DNA of 64,000 nt from JAOBAU01 sp034667465 (lineage in GTDB: Bacteria; Acidobacteriota; Thermoanaerobaculia; Gp7-AA8), in assembly GCA_034667465.1 (NCBI GenBank), contig JAXDJV010000027.1, positions 1 to 64,000 of the forward strand, written 5' to 3'. Of this stretch, positions 17,658 through 25,948 are shown piece after piece. Positions within the stretch are counted from its first letter, which is position 1. Every line of letters starts with the position of its first letter. Position numbers and translations under genes: made by a program. The notes beneath the pieces are model-generated. The model saw only the letters and a list, made by a program, of their open reading frames with translations, made no database searches and was not told where the DNA came from.

Positions 17658-18311
17658 ATGTCGCACCGCGCAACCGTTACCGAGATCACCGAGCTCGCGC
17701 CGAGCGTTCTGCAGATCACGGTCGCGTTTCCCGACGCGCCGTTTCCGTTCGAGCCCGGCCAGTGGGTGAACTTCCGTTTTCCGGAAGGTGTTTCGCGCGC
17801 GTACACGATCGCGTCCGCGCCTGAGCGACCCGAAGCGCTGCAGCTTTGCGTGCGCGTTGGTCCGGGACGCGGCGGCGCTGCGCTGCAGGTACTCGAAGCG
17901 GGAGCGATCGTTTCGCTCGACGGACCGTTCGGCGATTTCCTGCTGCCGAAAGACGATCCGCGCGACGTCGTCCTGATGGCCGGCGATACCGGCATCGCTC
18001 CGATTCGCAGCATCGTGCTGCATCTTCTCGCCATCAAAGACGAGCGCAACATCGTCGTGCTCTACGAGCCCGATCACCGTCACATTCTGTACGCCGGCGA
18101 TTTCGATCCGCTGGCGCGCGATGGCGCGATCATCCACGAGAGCGGCGCGATCGAGACGCTGATTCAGCGCAACCGGCGCGCGGTGTCGTCATCGATTCTG
18201 ATGGCGGCCGGATTCGATCCGTTCCTCGAGCGCGTGCGCGGCGCCATCGCCGACCTCGACGTCGATGTGTCGCGGCTGATCAGCGAGAGCTTCGGTCCGC
18301 CCGTCGTCTAA
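17658..18311 (+). CDS. Ferredoxin-reductase-like FAD/NAD(P)-binding oxidoreductase
   Basis: A two-domain FNR-type reductase of 217 aa. The FAD domain has FEPGQWVNFRFP and RAYTIASAPE (flavin isoalloxazine/phosphate motif). The NAD(P) domain has VLMAGDTGIAPIRSI (Gly-rich nucleotide motif). Family members such as PyrK or phenol hydroxylase reductases add an iron-sulfur cluster, but no Cys cluster is present here, so an electron partner must be separate. The physiological substrate is unknown. Its TAA stop is part of a long palindrome shared with the convergent gene. Confidence 0.82.
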   Translation: MSHRATVTEITELAPSVLQITVAFPDAPFPFEPGQWVNFRFPEGVSRAYTIASAPERPEALQLCVRVGPGRGGAALQVLEAGAIVSLDGPFGDFLLPKDDPRDVVLMAGDTGIAPIRSIVLHLLAIKDERNIVVLYEPDHRHILYAGDFDPLARDGAIIHESGAIETLIQRNRRAVSSSILMAAGFDPFLERVRGAIADLDVDVSRLISESFGPPVV

Positions 18312-18349
18312 AGTCAATTTCGGGGGTCTGACCCCGGAAATTGACTTTA
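18309..18349. terminator. 41-nt palindrome forming a shared end of two convergent genes
   Basis: The arms 18309-18328 and 18330-18349 are complementary at 19 of 20 positions around a single central T. The outermost TAA on each strand is the stop codon of the plus gene (18309-18311) and of the minus gene (18347-18349). The core GGGTC-T-GACCCC and flanking AAAGTCAATTTC resemble an interspersed REP-type palindrome. It could end transcription or protect mRNA 3' ends in both directions. Confidence 0.75.
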
Positions 18350-19018
18350 GCGCAGCCAGCCGGGGAGGATCCCCTGGCGCCTGGCGTCGTCGCGGAACTG
18401 ATCGTACAAACGCTGCGCGCGCTGCACGTCCTGCTCCGCATACGGGATCTGTTCGAGCACCGAGGCGAGCCGTGTCGACTCGTAGCTGAAGCGATCCGTG
18501 GCGTAGCCGATCGTGATGAAGTTACGGATCTTCGCGCGCAACTCTTCGGCCTGCGAGCGGAGCAGATCGAGATTCTCCTGCGCCTGCCGCACGCCTTCTT
18601 CGTAGTTGCGCGCACGTCCACGCCAGCTCCACTCGTCACTCGACTCTGCCGCTTTCTCCTGGCGCGACTTCGTCTGCACCGCGGGAAGCGTCGTCTGTTC
18701 GGTCGACGGCGTTTTGCCGTCATGCTTTCCTTCGAGATCGCGCAGCAGCCGCCGGCGCTCTTCTTCCGAAACTTTCAACCGCTGCTTCGGCTCATCGCCG
18801 CGCACCGTGATCGTCGGAATCGAGGCGGCCTTCGTCGCGTCGAGATCGACTTCGCTCTCCGGTATCGTGAAGAGCGCGCCGCCGGCGCGGAAGGTCGCGC
18901 GGCCGTTTTCGATGCGAACGCTGCCATCGACTTCGATGCGATGACCATCGCGAAGAACGAGCGTCGTCGTGGGGATGGAGAGAGCGGTGACGAGAAGCAG
19001 GGTCGCCAGTGCGTGCAT
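18347..19018 (-). CDS. Secreted LRDG-domain protein with C-terminal coiled coil
   Basis: Not a recognised family. It has a signal peptide (MHALATLLLVTALSIPTT) followed by TLVLRDGHRIEVDG and a segment ending IPESEVDLDATKA, the same small beta module as in the protein at 2615-3352. Residues of about 75-135 are charged and low complexity (EEERRRLLRDLEGKHDGK). Residues of about 135-215 are long helices (NYEEGVRQAQENLDLLRSQA, EELRAKIRNF and VQRAQRLYDQFRDDARRQG). Length is 223 aa. Periplasmic location is inferred. The downstream neighbour is convergent, and its own stop lies in the 41-nt palindrome. Confidence 0.72.
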   Translation of the reverse strand: MHALATLLLVTALSIPTTTLVLRDGHRIEVDGSVRIENGRATFRAGGALFTIPESEVDLDATKAASIPTITVRGDEPKQRLKVSEEERRRLLRDLEGKHDGKTPSTEQTTLPAVQTKSRQEKAAESSDEWSWRGRARNYEEGVRQAQENLDLLRSQAEELRAKIRNFITIGYATDRFSYESTRLASVLEQIPYAEQDVQRAQRLYDQFRDDARRQGILPGWLR

Positions 19019-19092
19019 GTCGGTCAGCTCCGTTTCAATGGAACGCTCAGCTATTGAAGCATCTTCCGTCGGTTAAACTACGCAACTTTCCT

Positions 19093-19923
19093 ATGGTTCG
19101 CTTAATCGTTACAGTCGCGCTTCTCTCTCTTTTCGCACCGATTGCCGCCGCCGCGCGCCAGCGAACGGCGTCACATGCCAGCGATTGCACGCTCACCATC
19201 GCTCCGCGAGCGGTCAGCGTTCCCGCCGCCGGCGGCGCATACACGATCGTCGTCGGACGCAGCGGTCCCTGCAAATGGACGCCGGAGCCGGGCGCTGACT
19301 GGGTCACGATCAACACGATCTCGATCAGCGACGGCGTCATCACGTTCACCGTCTCGCCGAATGCCGACGCAACGCCCCGCGCGACGATGATCGACATCGT
19401 CGGTGCGAAGGTCGCCGTCACGCAGGAAGCCGCCGATCCGAATCTCCTGACGAACGGAAAGTTCGACAGCAACATCAACGGGTGGTCGACGCTCTTTTCG
19501 ACCGGCAGCGGAGACGCGTCGTGGAGCACTCTCGACGCGCACGGCTCCGCGGTCTCCGGCTCCGCGCTCGTTCGTTCCACGCAGGGGAGTCTCGGCTATC
19601 AGCTGCTGCAATGCGTGAACGTCCTGCCGAATCGTGCATATGAGTACGGACTGACATCGCGCATCGCCCACGGCCAGGACTCTGCCGGCCGCGTGATCCT
19701 CGGCGTCTACGAATACGATGTCGCCGACTGCAACAAGGTCGGCTACAACTACTACGCGACGTCGAATCTCAATCCGCCGCTCGACACATGGACGCCGTAT
19801 TCGTCGACCTTCACGACGAGCGACACCGCGAAGAGTCTTTACTTCGTCGTCGCTGCCGGCTTTCATCGCACGCCGCCGTTCACGATCAATTTTGACGACG
19901 CGTTCGTGCGTCCGAGGAAGTAA
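19093..19923 (+). CDS. Secreted protein with BACON-like and carbohydrate-binding-like domains
   Basis: The ATG at 19093 gives a signal peptide (MVRLIVTVALLSLFAPIAAA); in-frame starts upstream would place charged sequence before it. Residues of about 30-115 match the BACON beta-sandwich pattern (CTLTIAPRAVSVPAAGG, WVTINTI, VTQEA). The remaining part (NLLTNGKFDSNINGWSTLF to TINFDDAFVRPR) resembles CBM4/9-type jelly rolls. There is no catalytic domain, and the function is probably surface or glycan binding. Length is 276 aa. A TAAACT box ends 13 nt before the ATG. Its TAA shares one base with the next ATG. Confidence 0.75.
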   Translation: MVRLIVTVALLSLFAPIAAAARQRTASHASDCTLTIAPRAVSVPAAGGAYTIVVGRSGPCKWTPEPGADWVTINTISISDGVITFTVSPNADATPRATMIDIVGAKVAVTQEAADPNLLTNGKFDSNINGWSTLFSTGSGDASWSTLDAHGSAVSGSALVRSTQGSLGYQLLQCVNVLPNRAYEYGLTSRIAHGQDSAGRVILGVYEYDVADCNKVGYNYYATSNLNPPLDTWTPYSSTFTTSDTAKSLYFVVAAGFHRTPPFTINFDDAFVRPRK

Positions 19924-20396
19924 TGCCGAACTGGCTTTATCTGCTGTTCAACGTGCTCTACCACCTCGGCCTTTCGATCTGGGTCGGCGGCACGATCGTG
20001 CTCGGCGCGCTCACCGCGCCGGCTCTCTTCCGCGCGTTGCCGCGACCGCAGGCCGGCGCGATCTTTGGCACGATCCTGCGCCGCTTCGCGCGTGTTCGCG
20101 TCGCGGCGCTGATCGCGATCGTCGTCGGGGCGGGAGCGAAGTACGTGATGTGGGAGACGCACGCGATCTCGCCGTGGATCGTCGTTCGCTGGCTGATGAT
20201 CGCGTTCCTGGCCGTCAGTCTCATCATCGAGATCGTGATTCTCGAGCCGCAGCTGGAAGCGCGCCGCGTGCTCCTCACGCCCGACATGACGGCCGACGAT
20301 CCGCAGCGCGCGGCGTTCAACGTTTTGCATCGCCGCGCCGAGAATCTGCTGCGACTGGCTCTGCTTGCCGCGGTCGTGGCACTTTTCTTCTCATAA
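19923..20396 (+). CDS. DUF4149 membrane protein
   Basis: A four-helix membrane protein of 157 aa. NVLYHLGLSIWVGGTIVLGA near the N-terminus, the central VRVAALIAIVVGAGAKYVMW and IVVRWLMIAFLAVSLIIEI, and the C-terminal FNVLHRRAENLLRLALLAAV fit DUF4149 (copper-resistance-D-like fold, unknown function). The start is fused to the previous stop (TAATG), so translation is coupled. The partner is the secreted BACON-like protein, but no functional link is known. Confidence 0.8.
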   Translation: MPNWLYLLFNVLYHLGLSIWVGGTIVLGALTAPALFRALPRPQAGAIFGTILRRFARVRVAALIAIVVGAGAKYVMWETHAISPWIVVRWLMIAFLAVSLIIEIVILEPQLEARRVLLTPDMTADDPQRAAFNVLHRRAENLLRLALLAAVVALFFS

Positions 20397-20424
20397 CTCC
20401 GATAGAATCCGCGGCCACCGAGGC

Positions 20425-21702
20425 ATGGGAAGTAGCGGCTCACATCTCCACTGGATCGTCATCGCAACTCTTTGCGGCATCCTTTACCTTGTCTTCGACG
20501 CCGCTCGAAGTTTCATCCAGCAGCTGAGTCCCGTTCGATTGCGGCAGTGGAGCGGCGAAGCGCCGATCGACGGCCGCGGACGCTGGCTCCAGTACGACGC
20601 GCGCAACTTCCATCTCATCAGCGGCGCGCTGCTGCAGTTCGCGCTGATCATCGCGTTCTCGGCGACCGTGATGGTCTTCGACTACGCGGCGCTCGGCTAC
20701 GCGGTCACCGCCGCGGCGGCGATCTGGATCACGATCGCGATGCTCTGGAAGTTCGTCATCGCTCTGATCCCGGAAGAGATTGGCGAAGGCGCGTTGCGGC
20801 TGCTCATTCCGGTCTCGCACTTCTTCTACTACCTCTTCTGGCCGCTGCTCTTTCCGCTTCGGATGCTGACGCAGCGGATGGATCGCGAAGATCCGAACGC
20901 CGATGACGACGAAGAAGTGACCGACGAAGACGTGCAGGCGTACATCGACGTCGGCGAGGAAGAAGGAATCCTCGAGGGTGGGGAAGGGCAGCTCATCCAG
21001 TCGATCGTCGACTTCGGCGACCGCATCGCGCGCGAGCTGATGACGCCGCGTATCGACGTGCAGGCGTTCGAAGATCATCGTCCGCTCGAAGAGCTGGCGC
21101 GGATGTTCAGCGAGTCGAAGTACTCGCGCATTCCGATCTATCACGACAGCATCGATTCGATCACCGGCATCGTGCACATCAAAGATCTCTTCGATGCAGT
21201 GCTGAAGGGCGAGCAGCGTCCGGTGTCGGAGCTCGCGCGTCCGCCGTACTTTGTTTCCGAAACGAAGAAAGCCAGCGAGCTGCTGCGCGAGCTGCAGCTC
21301 GAACATCTCCAGGTCGCAGTCGTCGTCGACGAATACGGCGGCACGGCCGGACTCGTGACGATCGAAGACATCATCGAGGAGCTGGTCGGCGACATCTCCG
21401 ACGAGCACGAGGACGAAGAAGCGAGCGTCGTCGATCTCGGCGAAGGCAACTATCTGGTCAACGGACTGCTGCGCGTCGACACGCTCGAGGAGTTGCTCGG
21501 TGCGAAACTGGAAGGGGATGACTACGAAACCGTGGCCGGCCTGATCTTCACGACACTCGGCCGCGTGCCGAAAGTCGGAGCGGTCGTGACGAAGGACGGA
21601 TTCCGTTTCGAAGTCGACAAGGCCGATCGCCGCCGCATTTACCGCGTCCGGGTTTCGAAGGATCCCGACTGGCGGCGAGAAGAAGAGGAGAATGATGAAT
21701 GA
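20425..21702 (+). CDS. CNNM/CorC-HlyC-type CBS-domain membrane protein
   Basis: Hemolysin-C/CorC family protein, in related bacteria linked to Mg2+/Co2+ transport. The ATG at 20425 opens a hydrophobic N-terminus (HWIVIATLCGILYLVFDAA and further helices at about 75-115 and 130-165). It is followed by an acidic region (EVTDEDVQAYIDVGEEEGIL) and RELMTPRIDVQAF, with paired CBS domains to about 340. The C-terminal FAD/CorC_HlyC domain runs from about 345 (NYLVNGLLRVDTLEELLGA). Length is 425 aa. TAGAAT (20403-20408) lies 16 nt before the ATG. Its TGA lies in a heptamer repeat. The order corC-era is common in bacteria. Confidence 0.9.
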   Translation: MGSSGSHLHWIVIATLCGILYLVFDAARSFIQQLSPVRLRQWSGEAPIDGRGRWLQYDARNFHLISGALLQFALIIAFSATVMVFDYAALGYAVTAAAAIWITIAMLWKFVIALIPEEIGEGALRLLIPVSHFFYYLFWPLLFPLRMLTQRMDREDPNADDDEEVTDEDVQAYIDVGEEEGILEGGEGQLIQSIVDFGDRIARELMTPRIDVQAFEDHRPLEELARMFSESKYSRIPIYHDSIDSITGIVHIKDLFDAVLKGEQRPVSELARPPYFVSETKKASELLRELQLEHLQVAVVVDEYGGTAGLVTIEDIIEELVGDISDEHEDEEASVVDLGEGNYLVNGLLRVDTLEELLGAKLEGDDYETVAGLIFTTLGRVPKVGAVVTKDGFRFEVDKADRRRIYRVRVSKDPDWRREEEENDE

Positions 21703-21769
21703 TGAATTCTGAATGAGGAATGGGGCCGCTCCACATTCATCATTCATCATTCCGCATTCATCATTTGTC
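21690..21769. repeat. Heptamer-repeat hairpin C (corC-era spacer)
   Basis: Left arm: GAATGAT, GAATGAT, GAATTCT, GAATGAG (21690-21717), with the corC stop codon (21700-21702) inside the second unit. Right arm: ATTCATC, ATTCATC, ATTCCGC, ATTCATC, ATTTGTC (21735-21769). The unit differs from that of elements A, B and D (GAAGGAT) but the register and copy number are alike. Era starts 3 nt after the last right-arm unit. Confidence 0.85.
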
Positions 21770-21772
21770 ACC

Positions 21773-22702
21773 ATGAACGACACCGCACCTGCAACACACT
21801 TCGGCACCGTTGCGCTGGTCGGCCGTCCCAATGCCGGCAAATCGACGATCCTCAATCGGATCCTCGGCCACAAGGTTTCGATCGTCTCCGCGAAGCCGCA
21901 GACGACGCGCAATCGCATCGTCGGCATCCTCAACGATCCGCGCGGACAGATCGCGTTCATCGACACGCCCGGCATCCATCGTCCGCTGCACAAACTGAAC
22001 GTCCGGATGATGGATCACGTTCGCACCAGCTTCACCGAGGCGGACGTATTGACGGTCATGATCGACGCGTCGGAGGAATTCGGGAAAGGGGACGAGTACG
22101 TCGTCGCGATGTTGCGGAAGCAGAAGGAAGAATATCCCGACGCGAAGCGCTTCGCAGTTCTCAACAAGATCGATCTGCTGAAGAAGAACCGGCTGCTGCC
22201 GCTCATCGAGCGGTATCACGCGCTCGAGATCTTCGACGAGATCATCCCGGTCTCCGCATCGAACGGCGATGGCGTCGATCGACTGGTCGGCCTCTTCTTC
22301 GAGAACGTTCCTGAAGGTGTGCCGCGGTTTCCCGCCGACGACTACACGACGCAGCCGGAGCGCTTCTTCGCGTCGGAGGTCGTTCGTGAAAAGTTGCTGC
22401 ATCACACGTCGGATGAGCTGCCGTACACGACGGCGGTGTCGGTCGATCGATGGGAAGAAGAGGAAGAGAAGAACCTCCTGAAGATCTACGCGACGATCGT
22501 GGTCGAGCGCGAATCGCAGAAGCCGATCGTGATCGGCAAGCGCGGCGACATGATCAAGCGGATCGGAACCGAGGCGCGGCAGGAGCTCGAAGCAGCTTTC
22601 GGCGCGCGCGTTTTTCTCGACCTGCACGTCGCCGTTCACGAGCGCTGGCGCGAAGACGACCGCTTCCTCGGTGACCTCGACTGGCCTCTCGGCGGCGAAT
22701 GA
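21773..22702 (+). CDS. era: GTPase Era
   Basis: Essential GTPase that assists 16S rRNA maturation and 30S assembly. G1 is VALVGRPNAGKSTILN; G2/G3 carry QTTRNRIVGI and FIDTPGIH; G4 is VLNKIDLL; the C-terminal KH domain includes IVIGKRGDMIKRIGTEARQE. Length is 309 aa. The ATG at 21773 is chosen because MNDTAPATHFGTVALVG fits the family, and earlier in-frame codons are encoded by the heptamer repeat itself. The start lies only 3 nt after that repeat and has no Shine-Dalgarno. Confidence 0.96.
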   Translation: MNDTAPATHFGTVALVGRPNAGKSTILNRILGHKVSIVSAKPQTTRNRIVGILNDPRGQIAFIDTPGIHRPLHKLNVRMMDHVRTSFTEADVLTVMIDASEEFGKGDEYVVAMLRKQKEEYPDAKRFAVLNKIDLLKKNRLLPLIERYHALEIFDEIIPVSASNGDGVDRLVGLFFENVPEGVPRFPADDYTTQPERFFASEVVREKLLHHTSDELPYTTAVSVDRWEEEEEKNLLKIYATIVVERESQKPIVIGKRGDMIKRIGTEARQELEAAFGARVFLDLHVAVHERWREDDRFLGDLDWPLGGE

Positions 22703-22799
22703 ACCGACCGAAAAAGGAAAAAGTCGCGCCGACCGGCCGGACGTTCAGTAACATAGCGGCGAATCGGTTCGGTCCAACAATCAAAACTCAGGAGGTTCG

Positions 22800-25700
22800 A
22801 TGGCCTGTCCACGCTTGGTGCGCTCACTTCTCCTTCTTACGCTCATCGTTCTCATCGTTCCCACCGCATTCGCGCAGTCGACCGGCTCGATCCGAGGAAG
22901 AGTCACGGCGACGGATGGTTCGGCCCTTCCGGGCGTGACCGTCGAGGCACGATCCAACGTACTTCCGCAGCCACGCGTCACGACCACCGACGCCAACGGC
23001 GAGTATCGAATGCCGGCGCTGCAGCCCGGCGACTACACGCTGACCTTCTCGCTCAGCGGCATGGACAACGCGACTCGCAGGGCGCAGGTCCTGCTCAACA
23101 TCGAGACGCCGGCTGATGTGAAGCTCGGCGTGGCCGGCGTGTCGGAAAGCATCACCGTCACCGCGCAGGCGACGCTGGTCAACAAGGAATCGACCGAGAT
23201 CAAGACCGGCCTTTCGAGCCAGCAGATCCAGGCGCTTCCGATCGGCCAGGATTACAAAGACATTCAGAAGCTGATCCCCGGCGTCATGTACTCGCAGGAC
23301 ATCACGCGCGGTCCGAGCGCCGGCGGCAGCGGTCAGGACAACGTCTATCTCTACGACGGCGTGAACGTCACGATGCCGCTGTTCGGCGTGCAGGTTGCCG
23401 ATCCGGCGACGCACGACATCGCGCAAGTGACGATTCTCAAAGGCGGCGCGAAAGCGATCGACTTCGAACGTTCCGGCGGCTTTACGATCGACTCCGTCAG
23501 CAAGTCAGGAACGAACAAGTTCTTCGGCGAAGTCGGTTATCAGATTCGCAACCATTCGTTCGTCGCGAAATTGAAATCGACGACCAACTCGACCTATCTG
23601 CAGGATCGCGACTGGACGACGATCAATCTCGGCGGTCCGATTCTCGCCGACCGTCTCTTCTTTTACGGTTCGTACTACAAACCGAACTACACGCGCAGCA
23701 ACCAGGCGAATCTTTACGGCGACCTGCCGGGATATGAGAACAGGCGGAACGAGGAGTACATCAAGCTGACGGCGACTCCGACGTCGAACCTTCTCTTCAA
23801 CGGCAGCTATCGCGACTCCGATCACACGGAGACGAGCGGCACCTTCAGCTCGACGCAGGCAGCGACGACCGGCACCGGCTCGCACACCGAACTGAAGATC
23901 GGCACGCTCGAAGGTTCGTGGATCGTGAACCCGAAGAGCTTCGCGACGTTCAAGGTTTACGACTTCAAGAACCCGGGCGGCGGCGCTGCCGACTTCGTTG
24001 CCAACACCGCGATCTCTCTCGGACCGGGCTCGAAGCTTCCGATCACTGCCCTGTCAACCTCGGGCCGATTCATCGTTCCGACACGCCTCGCAGGCCAGAC
24101 CGCGCAGAACACATTCGTGCAGCCCTACATCGACCAGTACGGCTACGTTTCGAACGGCGTGAAGACCGGCGGCGGCACGGTCGGCTACGGTCAGTTCGCC
24201 GAAGACAACGACAGCTTCTTCCGGAAGAGCGGACAGTTCGGCTACAACTACACGCTCGGCACGAAACTCTCGCACGACCTGCACTTCGGCTATCAGCGCT
24301 ACACCGATTCGGAAGATCGCTTCCAGACCTCGAACGGGTTCGGCGTGATCACGATCCCGGGCGGCGCGCCTGCGTCAGCCGGCGGCGTCAACTGCCCGGC
24401 GGCGGCATGCGGTACCGCCACTCCGGCGTTCTTCATCGCGAACTTCAGCCCGCAGTCGACCGGGCAGATCCCGTCGATCCATTCCGAGTTCCACTCGGAG
24501 AACGTCGAGTTCAACGACACCATGCATCTCAACAACTGGACGTTCAACCTCGGCATCATGGCCAGCCATGACACGCTGTACGGCCAGGGACTGACGAAAG
24601 CCGACAACATCGCCGGCTTCCGCGCTTCGCCGGGCGTGAAGTACAAGATGCACGACACGCCGTTCAAGGACATGATCCAGCCGCGCCTCGGCACGACCTG
24701 GGCGTACAACGGCTCGGACACGGTTTACGTCAGCTACGCGAAGTACAACCCGGCCGCGAACTCCGATGCCCGCGCCGCATCGTGGGACCGCAACCTCGTG
24801 CAGTCGGTCAACGCGTACTACGACGCGACGGGCACGCTGATGGGCGTCGATCCGGTCGGCTCCTCGTCGGGCAAGCTGTTCGTCCCGGGCATCAAGCCGC
24901 GTCAGACTGTCGAGTATCTGCTCGGCACTTCGCAGCAGATCACCAGCGAGTGGTCGACCCGCGTCTACGCCCGTTCGCGCAAGAGCACGCATTTCTGGGA
25001 AGACACGAACAACGACGCGCGCACTCGCCTCGGCGTCGGCGTTCCGGGAATTCCGCAGCAGCTCTTCATTCCGAATCTCGGCACGAACCCGACGACGGCG
25101 AATCCGGCCGGTACCGGTCTTCGCGGCGCGATCGGCAGCGGTTCGTCGTACGTCATCGCGGAGCTCGACGGCGCCTTCACGAAGTACTACGAAGGAACCG
25201 TGGAGTCGGAATGGCGCCACGGCAATACCGCCATCAGCGGTTCGTACACGCTGAGCCACTACTACGGTAACTTCGACCAGGACAACTCCTCGTTCAACAC
25301 CGCCAACGATGCGTCGGTCTTCATCGGCTCGTCGAACATCGGTGACGGCGCGGGACGCCAGCTCTGGAACAACAAATACGGCGATCTCCGCGGCGACCGT
25401 CGCAACGTCTTCAAGCTCAACGGCATCGAGTCGCTGGCGTGGAAGGCGACCGTCGGCGCGTTCTTCGTCTACCAGTCGGGCCAGCCGTATCAGCTGGAGA
25501 GCTACATCCCGTACTCGGCCCTGACGACGAACACGAGCGACACGGCGCGCTACGCGGAACCGGCAGGACGCCGTCGTTCGCCAGCGCATCATCAGCTCGA
25601 TCTGAACTACACGCAGAACATCGGCATCTACCGCAGCGTGAATCTGCAGCTGGCGTTCGACGTCTTCAACGTCTACAACAAACAGACCGGATACAACTAC

Positions 25701-25892
25701 GAGACGCGTGTTGGATCGCTCGGAGGCACCTGCGTGCCGACGAGCGTCGATCCGGCCACGGCCACTCCGTGCCCGGCCGGCTACTTCGCAACCGGCATCG
25801 AAGGAAAGCTGGCGTACATCGGACGGGCGCCATTCGCCAAGACGACATACGACCCGCGCCGCTTCCAGATCGCCGCACGCATCCAGTTCTAA
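22800..25892 (+). CDS. TonB-dependent receptor, Oar type, with carboxypeptidase-regulatory-like domain
   Basis: Large outer-membrane receptor-like protein of 1030 aa. It has a signal peptide (LLLLTLIVLIVPTAFAQ), then a carboxypeptidase-regulatory-like domain (GSIRGRVTATDGSALPGVTV to ALQPGDYTLTFSLSGM). The plug follows from about 115 (SESITVTAQATLVNKEST, LPIGQDYKDIQKLIPGV), and then a barrel with many Tyr/Asn-rich strands ending in RRFQIAARIQF, with terminal Phe. No obvious TonB box was noted. An AGGAGG Shine-Dalgarno lies 4 nt before the ATG. Oar-like receptors are expanded in Acidobacteriota. The substrate is unknown. A strong terminator follows. Confidence 0.9.
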   Translation: MACPRLVRSLLLLTLIVLIVPTAFAQSTGSIRGRVTATDGSALPGVTVEARSNVLPQPRVTTTDANGEYRMPALQPGDYTLTFSLSGMDNATRRAQVLLNIETPADVKLGVAGVSESITVTAQATLVNKESTEIKTGLSSQQIQALPIGQDYKDIQKLIPGVMYSQDITRGPSAGGSGQDNVYLYDGVNVTMPLFGVQVADPATHDIAQVTILKGGAKAIDFERSGGFTIDSVSKSGTNKFFGEVGYQIRNHSFVAKLKSTTNSTYLQDRDWTTINLGGPILADRLFFYGSYYKPNYTRSNQANLYGDLPGYENRRNEEYIKLTATPTSNLLFNGSYRDSDHTETSGTFSSTQAATTGTGSHTELKIGTLEGSWIVNPKSFATFKVYDFKNPGGGAADFVANTAISLGPGSKLPITALSTSGRFIVPTRLAGQTAQNTFVQPYIDQYGYVSNGVKTGGGTVGYGQFAEDNDSFFRKSGQFGYNYTLGTKLSHDLHFGYQRYTDSEDRFQTSNGFGVITIPGGAPASAGGVNCPAAACGTATPAFFIANFSPQSTGQIPSIHSEFHSENVEFNDTMHLNNWTFNLGIMASHDTLYGQGLTKADNIAGFRASPGVKYKMHDTPFKDMIQPRLGTTWAYNGSDTVYVSYAKYNPAANSDARAASWDRNLVQSVNAYYDATGTLMGVDPVGSSSGKLFVPGIKPRQTVEYLLGTSQQITSEWSTRVYARSRKSTHFWEDTNNDARTRLGVGVPGIPQQLFIPNLGTNPTTANPAGTGLRGAIGSGSSYVIAELDGAFTKYYEGTVESEWRHGNTAISGSYTLSHYYGNFDQDNSSFNTANDASVFIGSSNIGDGAGRQLWNNKYGDLRGDRRNVFKLNGIESLAWKATVGAFFVYQSGQPYQLESYIPYSALTTNTSDTARYAEPAGRRRSPAHHQLDLNYTQNIGIYRSVNLQLAFDVFNVYNKQTGYNYETRVGSLGGTCVPTSVDPATATPCPAGYFATGIEGKLAYIGRAPFAKTTYDPRRFQIAARIQF

Positions 25893-25911
25893 ATCAACCT
25901 CGTTTCAGATG

Positions 25912-25943
25912 AAAGGCCCGGCGGAAACGCCGGGCCTTTTTTT
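25912..25943 (+). terminator. Intrinsic terminator of the TonB-dependent receptor gene
   Basis: A 12-bp stem (25912-25923 with 25928-25939) including an uninterrupted G/C core, a GAAA tetraloop, and a run of seven Ts (25937-25943), 20 nt after the stop. It is the best classical Rho-independent terminator in the window. The minus-strand gene ends 6 nt beyond it. Confidence 0.9.
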
Positions 25944-25948
25944 GTTCG

